A stretch of DNA of 64,000 nt, taken from an uncultured Bacilli bacterium. GTDB lineage: Bacteria; Bacillota_I; Bacilli_A; RF39; UBA660. The notes beneath the pieces were generated by a model. That model was not told the DNA's origin and did no database searches. It saw only the letters and a program-made list of their open reading frames with translations. The position numbers and the translations under genes are program-made. Positions 50,275 through 58,873 of this stretch are shown in pieces. The DNA is taken from NCBI GenBank assembly GCA_934101645.1, contig CAKORX010000002.1, positions 124,001 to 188,000 on the forward strand, in the 5' to 3' direction. How positions within the stretch are numbered: position 1 is the first letter of the stretch; every line of letters begins with the position of its first letter.

Positions 50275-51156
50275 TTGAAAAAACGAAAATTAATTTATAT
50301 TATTACTTTTGCTTTATTATGTTTAATAACAGTTTTCAATTTTAATAAATATATTAAAAATGAAAAAAATGTTGTGGCTTTGCAAACCACTAATAGGGAA
50401 AAATGCTTATCAAAAGAGTTTGAAATTGAATCTCAGTATTGTCAGGATTTGATAAATAAAGATATATCCTTTGGATCTGCATATTATATGTTTAGTGATG
50501 CCTTTATATTGGGTATTGGAATTTATACGTATGTAATAATATTAATTTGCATAGTATTTTCTAGTATTTATGCTTCGAATTATGTTAAAAGTGGAGCAAT
50601 TAAAAATGAAATTGTAAGAACTAGTTACAAAGATATAATGTTTAATATTTATAAAAAATCTATAGACCATATATTTTTACTACCATTAATCATAGTTACA
50701 GCATATGCTTTTTGTTTTATTTATTATAAAGGAATTGGTCCATTAAATGTTGATAGTGTATCTTGGCAAGCAAAAACAATGGCAAATCCTATTTTATTTA
50801 TTCTTTTATATATAATTAATGTTTTAATTCACTTAAACTTATATACAAATATAAGCCTTATTTGGGTAAGAAAATTTAAAAATATTTTTCTATCTATAGT
50901 TTGCTCATTTTTAACAATTCTTGGAATTGAAATTTTCTTTGAAAGTGCAGTATTTTATTTTATATATTTTGTTTATAAAAAATCTTATGGCAGTATATTT
51001 AACATAATTAATTTCTTTGCATTTAATGATGTATATGGTATGTTTTCATCTTCAATAGTTCCTTTGATACTTTTAATAATATCTTACATAATATTATATT
51101 TAGTTTACAAAGATAAGGAAAAGTTCATAAAGTATTCAGAAAGGGATGAAAAATAA
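50275..51156 (+). CDS. ABC-type membrane protein (permease-like, 293 aa)
   Basis: A protein with six hydrophobic helices and one short outer loop carrying Cys residues (REKCLSKEF, SQYCQDL) between helices one and two. The layout resembles ABC-2-type permeases. The TTG start has AGGTG seven bases before it; an in-frame GTG at 50266 is an alternative. The TAA stop overlaps the ATG of the ABC ATPase gene by one base, so the two are a transporter pair. The cargo is unknown. Confidence 0.7.
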   Translation: MKKRKLIYIITFALLCLITVFNFNKYIKNEKNVVALQTTNREKCLSKEFEIESQYCQDLINKDISFGSAYYMFSDAFILGIGIYTYVIILICIVFSSIYASNYVKSGAIKNEIVRTSYKDIMFNIYKKSIDHIFLLPLIIVTAYAFCFIYYKGIGPLNVDSVSWQAKTMANPILFILLYIINVLIHLNLYTNISLIWVRKFKNIFLSIVCSFLTILGIEIFFESAVFYFIYFVYKKSYGSIFNIINFFAFNDVYGMFSSSIVPLILLIISYIILYLVYKDKEKFIKYSERDEK

Positions 51157-51785
51157 TGGAAATTAGGCTAGAAAATGTTAGCAAGTCATTTGGAAAAATC
51201 AAAGTATTAACTGATGTAAATATAAAATTTTCTTCGGGCAAAATTTATGGCTTATATGGAAGAAATGGTAGTGGGAAAAGTGTTTTATTAAAAATTATAA
51301 GTGGATTATATTCACATGAAGGAAAGGTTTTATATGATGATGTTGAATATGAAAAATTATCATCATTGCCTTTTTTAAGAGGCCAAATTGAAACTCCATC
51401 ATTTTTCCCTAATTTAACTGGCTTAGAAAATTTAAGGTTACTTGCAAAAATCCAAAATAGGATTTCTGATCAAGAAATACTTAAATCTTTAGATATAGTA
51501 AATTTACTTAATGAAAAAGATAAAAAGTATAGTGAATATTCACTAGGAATGAAACAAAAACTTGGTATAGCTCAAGCAATTATGGAAAATCCTGATATAA
51601 TTATTTTAGATGAGCCTTTTAATGGAATAGAAAATGCTACTGTAAAAAAACTGATAGAATATTTTAAGAGTATAAAAAAAGATAAAATAATTATAGTAAG
51701 TACGCATATAATTGATGATTTAAAAAATCTATCTGATAAAATTTATTATTTAGATGGTGGCGTTTTGAGTGAAAAAAAATTATAG
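51156..51785 (+). CDS. ABC transporter ATP-binding protein
   Basis: A 209-residue ATPase with Walker A GRNGSGKS (about 36-43), signature YSLGMKQK (LSGGQ position), Walker B IIILDEP and the switch His in STHIID. It powers the membrane partner encoded upstream and probably the one downstream (51.9 kb). The signature reads SLGMKQ, typical of ABC-2-type exporters for peptides, lipids or antibiotics. Confidence 0.93.
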   Translation: MEIRLENVSKSFGKIKVLTDVNIKFSSGKIYGLYGRNGSGKSVLLKIISGLYSHEGKVLYDDVEYEKLSSLPFLRGQIETPSFFPNLTGLENLRLLAKIQNRISDQEILKSLDIVNLLNEKDKKYSEYSLGMKQKLGIAQAIMENPDIIILDEPFNGIENATVKKLIEYFKSIKKDKIIIVSTHIIDDLKNLSDKIYYLDGGVLSEKKL

Positions 51786-51882
51786 AGCATAGCAATTAAT
51801 GAATTTATGGGTGACAAAATGTTTTAATAACTGATTATTAATAAACATTTAAATTACCTTATTTTTAACGGGAGAAATATTT

Positions 51883-52491
51883 ATGAAACTAGAATTTAAT
51901 ATTCTAAAACAAACTTTAAAAAAATTGATAATTTGGACTATTATCTACCTGATTTTTATAATGATTTTTTTTATTATTAAATCTTTAAGTTCAAAAGTAG
52001 TTTTTCAAAATCTATTTTTAAGTTTAATAGGATTTCCAAAGCATAATAAAGGATCATTTTTACTTTTAAATATATTTTCTATTTTTTTAAATATATTTTT
52101 TGTTTATGATTATTTTATGTATGATATAAATAATTTTTATTCAAATATAATATTAAGAATAAGTTCAAAGGTAAGAATTAAAAATAAAGTTATTGTGTTA
52201 GTTTTATTTACTGTAATATATAGAACGCTATTATTTATATTTAAATTTTTATTATTCAAAGATGTTATTTTTGATATAAAATATTATATTTTTTATATAA
52301 CTATGTATCTTTTTTTAGTAGTAATGGAAGTTTTTATTTTATCATTTAAAATGAAAGATACAATAAAACTTTTAATTACATTTATTTTTTCTTTTATAGT
52401 AATGCTATTTTATAATTTTTATGCACTTACTATATTAATGCTTATATTTTTATTTATTATTTTTAAATATTATAAAATTAATCTAAACTAA
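51883..52491 (+). CDS. Membrane protein, probable second ABC subunit (202 aa)
   Basis: A 202-residue very hydrophobic protein with about six helices, rich in Ile/Leu/Phe. No family is recognised. Located 97 nt downstream of the ABC ATPase with its own GGGAGA ribosome site and ended by a terminator, so it may be an additional permease subunit of the same transporter. The role is inferred from position only. Confidence 0.6.
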   Translation: MKLEFNILKQTLKKLIIWTIIYLIFIMIFFIIKSLSSKVVFQNLFLSLIGFPKHNKGSFLLLNIFSIFLNIFFVYDYFMYDINNFYSNIILRISSKVRIKNKVIVLVLFTVIYRTLLFIFKFLLFKDVIFDIKYYIFYITMYLFLVVMEVFILSFKMKDTIKLLITFIFSFIVMLFYNFYALTILMLIFLFIIFKYYKINLN

Positions 52492-52511
52492 ATCCTTTTT
52501 GGGATTTTTTT
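52490..52511 (+). terminator. Terminator of the ABC transporter cluster
   Basis: AAATCC/GGGATTT stem with a T-rich loop and a run of T; overlaps the stop codon. Confidence 0.8.
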
Positions 52512-52536
52512 GTTATAATACTACTATGGAGGAAAA

Positions 52537-53736
52537 ATGGATATAATAATTATTGGTGCTGGTCCTTCGGGAATGATGTGTGCAATTAATGCTAAAAATA
52601 AAAATAATAATGTTACTATAATTGATAGGAATGATAAAGTAGGTAAAAAACTTTTGTTAACTGGTAGTGGAAGATGTAATTATTTTAATGAAAATTTTTC
52701 AGAAAAATATTATTATTCTGATGATGAAAATCTTATTAATGAAATTATAAATGAAGATAATAAAGATAAAACTTTAAAAAACTTATATGAAAATGTTGGC
52801 ATTTACCCCGTAAATGTTAATGGATATTATTATCCATATTCATTTTCTGCATCTTCTTTTTGCAATTTACTTTATAAAAAATGCCTAAGTTTAGGAGTTA
52901 AATTTATTTTAAATGAAAAAGTTGAAAAGATAAAAAAAGATAAAAAATTTATAGTAAATGATAAATATACTTGTGATAAACTTGTAATTGCCTGTGGTGG
53001 AAAAAGTTTTCCTAAGACCGGTAGTGATGGAAGTATTTATAATATCATATCTTTATTAGGACATCACGTGACAAATTTATATCCACATCTTGTTCAGTTA
53101 AAAACTAATTCAATAAAAGAATTATCTGGGGTAAAAAATCACGCAAAAGTATCTTTATATGAAAATGATAAATTAATTAAAACTGAAGAGGGGGAACTTC
53201 AGTTTGTGGATTATGGACTTTCAGGAATATGCATTTTTCAGTTAAGCGGAATTGTTGCTAAAGGTCTAGATGCTTACAAAAGTGAAAAAGTAAAAATAAA
53301 CTTTTTACCATTTGTAAATGATTATGATAGTTTTGTTAATAATAGAGCAAATATGTTAAAGGGGTTATCTGTAATAAACTTATTTGAAAGCATTATTAAT
53401 TATAAAATCTTAAAATATATATTAAAAGAGCTTAAAATAAGTGAAGAAAAAAGATATGTTGATTTATCTCAAAATGAAAAATCAATTTTAAAAAAATATT
53501 TGACTTCATTTGAAATGAATGTTTATGATATAAATGGTTTTGATAAAGCACAAGTAACTATGGGTGGCGTACCTTTAAAAGAAATTAATACAAATACCAT
53601 GATGTCAAAACTTATTGATGGTTTATATTTTACAGGAGAAGTAATTGATCTTACAGGAGACTGTGGTGGTTATAATTTATTTATGTGCTTTATTACAGGC
53701 TTTTTAGCGGGATGTGATATAAATGATAAGAGTTAA
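52537..53736 (+). CDS. BaiN/HI0933-like FAD-dependent oxidoreductase
   Basis: A 399-residue flavoprotein. The FAD-binding GAGPSGMMCAINA is at residues 7-19, KLLLTGSGRCNYFN is the family signature near 40, and ACGGKSFPKTGSDG lies near 155. The C-terminal YFTGEVIDLTGDCGGYNL binds the flavin again. Members reduce unsaturated bonds, such as bile-acid intermediates for BaiN, but cargo varies. The last 14 nt overlap the next flavoprotein gene. GGAGG lies upstream. Confidence 0.88.
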   Translation: MDIIIIGAGPSGMMCAINAKNKNNNVTIIDRNDKVGKKLLLTGSGRCNYFNENFSEKYYYSDDENLINEIINEDNKDKTLKNLYENVGIYPVNVNGYYYPYSFSASSFCNLLYKKCLSLGVKFILNEKVEKIKKDKKFIVNDKYTCDKLVIACGGKSFPKTGSDGSIYNIISLLGHHVTNLYPHLVQLKTNSIKELSGVKNHAKVSLYENDKLIKTEEGELQFVDYGLSGICIFQLSGIVAKGLDAYKSEKVKINFLPFVNDYDSFVNNRANMLKGLSVINLFESIINYKILKYILKELKISEEKRYVDLSQNEKSILKKYLTSFEMNVYDINGFDKAQVTMGGVPLKEINTNTMMSKLIDGLYFTGEVIDLTGDCGGYNLFMCFITGFLAGCDINDKS

Positions 53737-55282
53737 AAATGTTAAAGCTTCTGTTTTAAATGATGATTTATTTTTAGGAGTACAAAAAAAGGTTAAAACT
53801 AGTAATTTTAAAATAATCAAAATATTACATAAGTCCATTGACGCAAGAAATAAAAATGATATATTTTATGTATATGATGTGGTTATTGATTCAAATGAAA
53901 AAATTCATTTAAATGATAATATCTTTTTGTATGAAGAAAAAGAAAATAAACTTACTATAAAGGGTAGTGAAAAACTTTTGGGCTCTATAGATATTATTGG
54001 TGCTGGTCCATCAGGACTTTTTTGCGCGTATATATTATCAATAAATGGATATAATGTTCGTCTATTTGAAAGAGGAAAATGCGTCGAGGAAAGAAAAATT
54101 GATGTACAAAATTTTTGGGATAATAACAAACTCAATTTAAATTCTAATGTTTTATTCGGAGAAGGTGGAGCAGGTACATTTTCTGATGGCAAGCTTATGA
54201 CAAATATTAAAGATAAAGATGGCTTAATATCACTTGTTTTAAAAATATTTTATGAAAATGGTGCTAAAGAAGATATTTTATATTCAAATCATCCACATTT
54301 AGGTACTGATGAACTTGAAAAAATTGTTAGAAATATTAGAAATAAAATTATTGAAAATGGTGGACAAATTTACTTTTCTAGTATGCTTACAGATATAATT
54401 ATAGAAAATAATAAAGTAAAAGGTTTTATTATTAATAATGATAAAACTTATGAAACTGATAATCTAGTTTTAGCAATTGGCCATAGTGCAAAAGAAACCT
54501 TTAAATTATTGCATGAAAAAAATGTTACTATGGAAAATAAACCTTTTGCTGTAGGTATTAGAATTATGCATGATGAAAAGTTAATAGATGAAAATCAGTA
54601 TGGTAAGTTTAGTAAATATTTACCTCATGCAGAGTATAAACTTACCTTTAAATCTAGCAGTAACAAAGGCGTGTATTCATTTTGCATGTGCCCAGGAGGA
54701 TATGTAGTAAACTCTTCGAGTGAAGAAAAGCATCTATCAATAAATGGTATGAGTTATTCATCCCGTGACAGTGGAGTAAGTAATAGCGCTATAATTGTAA
54801 CTGTATCAGATAAGGATTATGGCTCAAATGTTTTAGATGGATTAAAATTCCAAGAACTTTTAGAAGAAAAAGCCTATGCTCTTGGTAATGGATGCATTCC
54901 TATTCAAACATTTGGTGATTATAAAAATAACACTATAAATGAGAAAAGTTTTAATAATTTAAAAATAAAAGGTAAAACTAAATATGCAAATATTAATGAA
55001 ATATTTCCTAAAGAAATTAATGATTCACTCAAAGAAGCAATAGATAATTTTTCTCATAAAATAAAAGGCTTTAATGATGAAAATACTTTAATAGCCGCAG
55101 TTGAAAGTAGAACAAGTTCTCCAGTAAAATTTATAAGAAATGAGGATATGTCATCAAGTGTAAATGGGATTTATCCAATAGGGGAAGGCTCTGGTTACGC
55201 TGGTGGAATTACGACAAGCGCTATCGAAGGCATCAAAATGGCAAAAGTATTTATGGAAAAGTATTATCCGGATAGGACATAA
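53723..55282 (+). CDS. FAD-dependent dehydrogenase, uncharacterised (519 aa)
   Basis: A 519-residue protein with an N-terminal domain of about 85 residues, then the nucleotide-binding IIGAGPSGLFCAYIL near 92. The C-terminus has a second flavin contact, YPIGEGSGYAGGITTSA. This architecture is the NAD(FAD)-utilising dehydrogenase group found in many Firmicutes; substrate unknown. The start lies inside the upstream oxidoreductase gene, so the two flavoproteins are made together. Confidence 0.87.
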   Translation: MIRVKNVKASVLNDDLFLGVQKKVKTSNFKIIKILHKSIDARNKNDIFYVYDVVIDSNEKIHLNDNIFLYEEKENKLTIKGSEKLLGSIDIIGAGPSGLFCAYILSINGYNVRLFERGKCVEERKIDVQNFWDNNKLNLNSNVLFGEGGAGTFSDGKLMTNIKDKDGLISLVLKIFYENGAKEDILYSNHPHLGTDELEKIVRNIRNKIIENGGQIYFSSMLTDIIIENNKVKGFIINNDKTYETDNLVLAIGHSAKETFKLLHEKNVTMENKPFAVGIRIMHDEKLIDENQYGKFSKYLPHAEYKLTFKSSSNKGVYSFCMCPGGYVVNSSSEEKHLSINGMSYSSRDSGVSNSAIIVTVSDKDYGSNVLDGLKFQELLEEKAYALGNGCIPIQTFGDYKNNTINEKSFNNLKIKGKTKYANINEIFPKEINDSLKEAIDNFSHKIKGFNDENTLIAAVESRTSSPVKFIRNEDMSSSVNGIYPIGEGSGYAGGITTSAIEGIKMAKVFMEKYYPDRT

Positions 55283-55302
55283 TCAAATAGATAAACTAAA
55301 AA

Positions 55303-55332
55303 AATAGATTGATTGTAATCTATTTTTTTTAT
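55303..55332 (+). terminator. Terminator of the flavoprotein pair
   Basis: AATAGATT/AATCTATT stem with a 6-nt loop and eight T. Confidence 0.85.
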
Positions 55333-55360
55333 ATAATTAGATAGTAAAGGGATGATAGAA

Positions 55361-57697
55361 ATGATACTTAAAAAAAATGAGATTGAAGCGCTAGATGAAT
55401 ACTTTAGAGCCGCAAATTACTTGTCTGCATGTCAATTATATTTACTTGATAACCCACTTTTAAAACGTAAATTAGAATTTTCTGATATAAAAAAGAAACT
55501 AGTAGGTCACTGGGGAACTGTCCCTTCACAAAACTTTATTTATACACATTTAAATTATATTATAAAAAAATATAATCAAGATATGATTTATGTATGTGGT
55601 CCAGGTCATGGTGGAAATGCTGTTGTAGCAAATGTTTACCTTGAGGGTACTTATACAAAATTCTATCCAGAAATTACCGAAGACGAAGAAGGCTTAAAAA
55701 AACTATTTAAACAATTTTCTTTTCCTGGTGGAATACCATCACATGCAGCTCCGGAAACTCCGGGATCTATAAATGAGGGTGGAGAACTTGGCTACAGCGT
55801 AGCTCATGCATATGGTGCAGTTTTAGATAATCCTAATCTTATTGCAGCTTGCGTTATTGGCGATGGAGAGATGGAAACTGGTCCTCTTGCTACAAGTCTT
55901 CATTTAAATAAATTTATAAATCCTAAAACTGATGGTTTTGTTTTGCCAATACTTAATTTAAATGGCTATAAGATTGCTAATCCATCAATATTTTCAAGAA
56001 TTACTGATGAAGAACTAACTAGTTTAATTTATGGATATGGTTATGAGCCTATTATTGTTGACGTAACTAAAGCATTAAATCCTCATGAAAAAATGCATGT
56101 TGCATTAGATTATGCGATGAAAAGGTTTATAAAAATAAAAAAAGCAAATGAAAACAAAGAAAATATTAAAAGATTTTATTATCCATTTATTATATTAAAA
56201 ACTCCAAAAGGGTGGACTTGCCCTAAAGTATTTGAGGGTAAAAATATTGAAGGCACGTTTAGAGCACATCAAGTTCCTGTAAATGTATGTGAAAATAATC
56301 CTGAAAGTTTAAGTGTTTTAGAATCTTGGCTTAAAAGTTATCATCCTGATGAGCTTTTTGATAAAAATGGTCACGTAAAAAAATCTATAAAAAGTATTTT
56401 ACCTGTAGAAAATAAATTAATGGGAGCAAGTCCTTATGCAAATGGGGGAGTATGTTATCGTAAACTTAAATTACCTGATTTTAGAAATTATGAAGTTCAA
56501 ACGAGTCATGGAAATGTAGTGGCTCAAGACATGATGAATTTAGGATTTTATTTAAGAGATGTGATTGCTAAAAATCCAGATAATTTTAGATTATTTAGTC
56601 CAGATGAAGCCTTATCAAATAGACTTAATCATGTTTTTGAAGTAACAAATAGGCAATTTTCCGGAAATATCTATGACTACGATGAGTACTTAAATAATAG
56701 TGGCAGAGTAATTGATTCGTTTTTATCAGAACACGTTTGTGAGGGCCTACTTGAAGGATATATTTTAACCGGAAGACATGGAATCTTTGATTCTTATGAA
56801 GCTTTTGTTAGAATTGTAGATTCTATGGCATCTCAACATGCTAAATGGCTTAAAATGTGTAGAGAAATTTCATGGAGAAAAAGTATTCCATCTTTGAATT
56901 ATATTTTAACAAGTCATATATGGCAGCAGGATCATAATGGATATACACACCAAGATCCAGGATTTTTAAATCATATTGTTACTAAAAAAAGTGAAATTGT
57001 AAGAATTTATTTACCAATTGATGCAAATACGCTTTTATCATGTACAGACCACTGCTTAAATACTAGCGACTATATAAATGTTATTGTTGCTTCGAAACAT
57101 CCATCATTTCAATGGTTATCAATGGATGAAGCTATTAAACATTGTACAAAAGGTATTGGTAAATTTGAGTGGTGTTCAAATGATAAAGGTAATCCTGACT
57201 TAGTTCTTGCCTGCTGTGGTGATACTCCTACAGTCGAGGTTATTGCGGCTTATGATATTTTATCAAAAAAACTTCCAAACCTTAAAATAAGAGTTATAAA
57301 TGTAATTGATTTAATGCGTCTTGAGTCAAATCTTTCTCATCCTCATGGTTTAACTGATAAAGAATATGATAGACTATTTACTGTAGATAAACCAATTATC
57401 TTTGCATTTCATGGATATCCAAATTTAATTCATGAGCTAACTTACAATCGTAAAAATCAAAATATGCATGTTTTTGGTTATATCGAAGAGGGGACTATTA
57501 CAACTCCATTTGACATGAGAGTAAGAAATAAGATTGATAGATATAATCTTGTAATTAATGCTTTGAAATATGTTAAGACTAAAGGAAAATATGAAGTGAT
57601 TGATTATTGCAAGGAATGTTTGAAAAAACATAATTCATATATAAAAAGATATGGCATTGACATGAAAGAAGTTAGAGACTGGAAATTCAAAAAATAA
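55361..57697 (+). CDS. Phosphoketolase (xylulose-5-P / fructose-6-P)
   Basis: A 778-residue thiamine-diphosphate enzyme that splits xylulose-5-phosphate (and perhaps fructose-6-phosphate) into acetyl phosphate and an aldose phosphate. Signatures are GPGHGG near 75, SHAAPETPGSINEGGELGYS near 124, and ThDP/Mg site GDGEMETGPLA near 162. AAAGGG abuts an upstream in-frame ATG, so the second ATG, nine bases after that site, is used. It suggests a heterolactic or bifid-type shunt yielding acetyl phosphate for ATP. It stands alone with its own terminator. Confidence 0.95.
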   Translation: MILKKNEIEALDEYFRAANYLSACQLYLLDNPLLKRKLEFSDIKKKLVGHWGTVPSQNFIYTHLNYIIKKYNQDMIYVCGPGHGGNAVVANVYLEGTYTKFYPEITEDEEGLKKLFKQFSFPGGIPSHAAPETPGSINEGGELGYSVAHAYGAVLDNPNLIAACVIGDGEMETGPLATSLHLNKFINPKTDGFVLPILNLNGYKIANPSIFSRITDEELTSLIYGYGYEPIIVDVTKALNPHEKMHVALDYAMKRFIKIKKANENKENIKRFYYPFIILKTPKGWTCPKVFEGKNIEGTFRAHQVPVNVCENNPESLSVLESWLKSYHPDELFDKNGHVKKSIKSILPVENKLMGASPYANGGVCYRKLKLPDFRNYEVQTSHGNVVAQDMMNLGFYLRDVIAKNPDNFRLFSPDEALSNRLNHVFEVTNRQFSGNIYDYDEYLNNSGRVIDSFLSEHVCEGLLEGYILTGRHGIFDSYEAFVRIVDSMASQHAKWLKMCREISWRKSIPSLNYILTSHIWQQDHNGYTHQDPGFLNHIVTKKSEIVRIYLPIDANTLLSCTDHCLNTSDYINVIVASKHPSFQWLSMDEAIKHCTKGIGKFEWCSNDKGNPDLVLACCGDTPTVEVIAAYDILSKKLPNLKIRVINVIDLMRLESNLSHPHGLTDKEYDRLFTVDKPIIFAFHGYPNLIHELTYNRKNQNMHVFGYIEEGTITTPFDMRVRNKIDRYNLVINALKYVKTKGKYEVIDYCKECLKKHNSYIKRYGIDMKEVRDWKFKK

Positions 57698-57698
57698 A

Positions 57699-57727
57699 AA
57701 TTCTTGTTTTTTACAGGAATTTTTTTA
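57699..57727 (+). terminator. Terminator of the phosphoketolase gene
   Basis: AATTCTTG/CAGGAATT stem (one wobble), a T-rich loop and a T tail. Confidence 0.8.
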
Positions 57728-57742
57728 ATGACTAAATATAGT

Positions 57743-57771
57743 TTGATATTTTTTAATATGGATAGTATAAT
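57743..57771 (+). promoter_or_regulatory. Promoter of the flippase-like gene
   Basis: TTGATA (57743-57748), a 17-bp spacer and a perfect TATAAT (57766-57771). The expected start leaves only about 11 nt of leader without a Shine-Dalgarno sequence. Confidence 0.75.
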
Positions 57772-57788
57772 TATATTGTGATTATATT

Positions 57789-58814
57789 ATGAAAAAAAGT
57801 AAAGTTTATTTTAATACAGGTATTGTATTATTTATATCAATATTATTAATATGGTATTTTTTAAAGGATAACTATAAAATTTCTATCGAAGTATTAAGAT
57901 CTGCGAATGTATTTTGGCTTTTTTTTGCAGTACTTTTTTTCTTAGGATATTTTTTACTAGAAACATTGCTCATGAAAATATTAATTAATAAACACAAGAA
58001 AAGCTATACATATAAAAGTGCTTTGAAACTTTATTTGATGACCAAATTTTTTAATGGAATTACACCTTTTTCATCAGGAGGACAGCCTCTTCAATTACTT
58101 GAAATGAAAAAAGAAGGAGTAAGCTATCTTGATGGTTCTACCGTTTTAGTAAAACATTTTATTATTTTGCAATCTTCAGTAGTTTTTCTTTCAATTCTTA
58201 GTAGTATTTGCAATTTATTTTTCCAATTTATTAATCCTACGGGCTTTTTAAAAGTAGTTTTAATACTAGGCTTTATAATAAATTACATGCTTTTATTTAT
58301 TGTTATTTTTCTTTCATATAGAATTAGTATATGTGAAAAAGTTTGCGAATTTTTTGTTGGTATATGTGCAAAATTTAAACTTGTAAAAAATAAAGAAAAA
58401 ACAACATCAAATATCTGCAAATCTTTAGAAGATTATCAAAAAGGATATAAAGATCTTGTCAAGAATAGGCCTTATTTTATAAAACTTATTTTGCTAGAAA
58501 GTGCAGCTTTAACACTATCATTTTCAGTACCATTTTTTGTTTTTAAAGCTTTAGGAAGTCCTTATAATAATTATCTTGTTATCTTATCAATTGCAATATT
58601 TACATTTATGATAGGTTCATTTGTACCGATACCTGGTGGTACAGGTGGAATGGAATATGCATTTATTAATTTAAATGAATTTGTTATACCGACAAAATAC
58701 TTATCAGTTTCTTTAATACTTTGGCGTGTAATTGACTATTATGCTCCGATGATTATTGGGGGAATATTTTTTAACTATGAAAAAGCAAAAAGAGACTTTA
58801 AATCTATAGAGTAA
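57789..58814 (+). CDS. Lysylphosphatidylglycerol-synthase-type (flippase-like) membrane protein
   Basis: A 341-residue protein with about eight membrane helices. TPFSSGGQPLQLLEMKKEG near 95 and SFVPIPGGTGGMEYAF near 278 are the two family signatures of the UPF0104/MprF membrane domain. The soluble aminoacyl-transfer domain of MprF is absent, so it is a stand-alone membrane component, perhaps moving or modifying a lipid. No ribosome binding site lies before the ATG. Confidence 0.85.
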   Translation: MKKSKVYFNTGIVLFISILLIWYFLKDNYKISIEVLRSANVFWLFFAVLFFLGYFLLETLLMKILINKHKKSYTYKSALKLYLMTKFFNGITPFSSGGQPLQLLEMKKEGVSYLDGSTVLVKHFIILQSSVVFLSILSSICNLFFQFINPTGFLKVVLILGFIINYMLLFIVIFLSYRISICEKVCEFFVGICAKFKLVKNKEKTTSNICKSLEDYQKGYKDLVKNRPYFIKLILLESAALTLSFSVPFFVFKALGSPYNNYLVILSIAIFTFMIGSFVPIPGGTGGMEYAFINLNEFVIPTKYLSVSLILWRVIDYYAPMIIGGIFFNYEKAKRDFKSIE

Positions 58815-58832
58815 AAACTATAGATTTTTTTA
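58800..58832 (+). terminator. Terminator of the flippase-like gene
   Basis: A perfect 10-bp stem AAATCTATAG / CTATAGATTT followed by T; the stop codon lies in the loop. Confidence 0.9.
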
Positions 58833-58873
58833 AATTTTTGAATTACAATATCATTTGCATTTAAGGGGGATAT

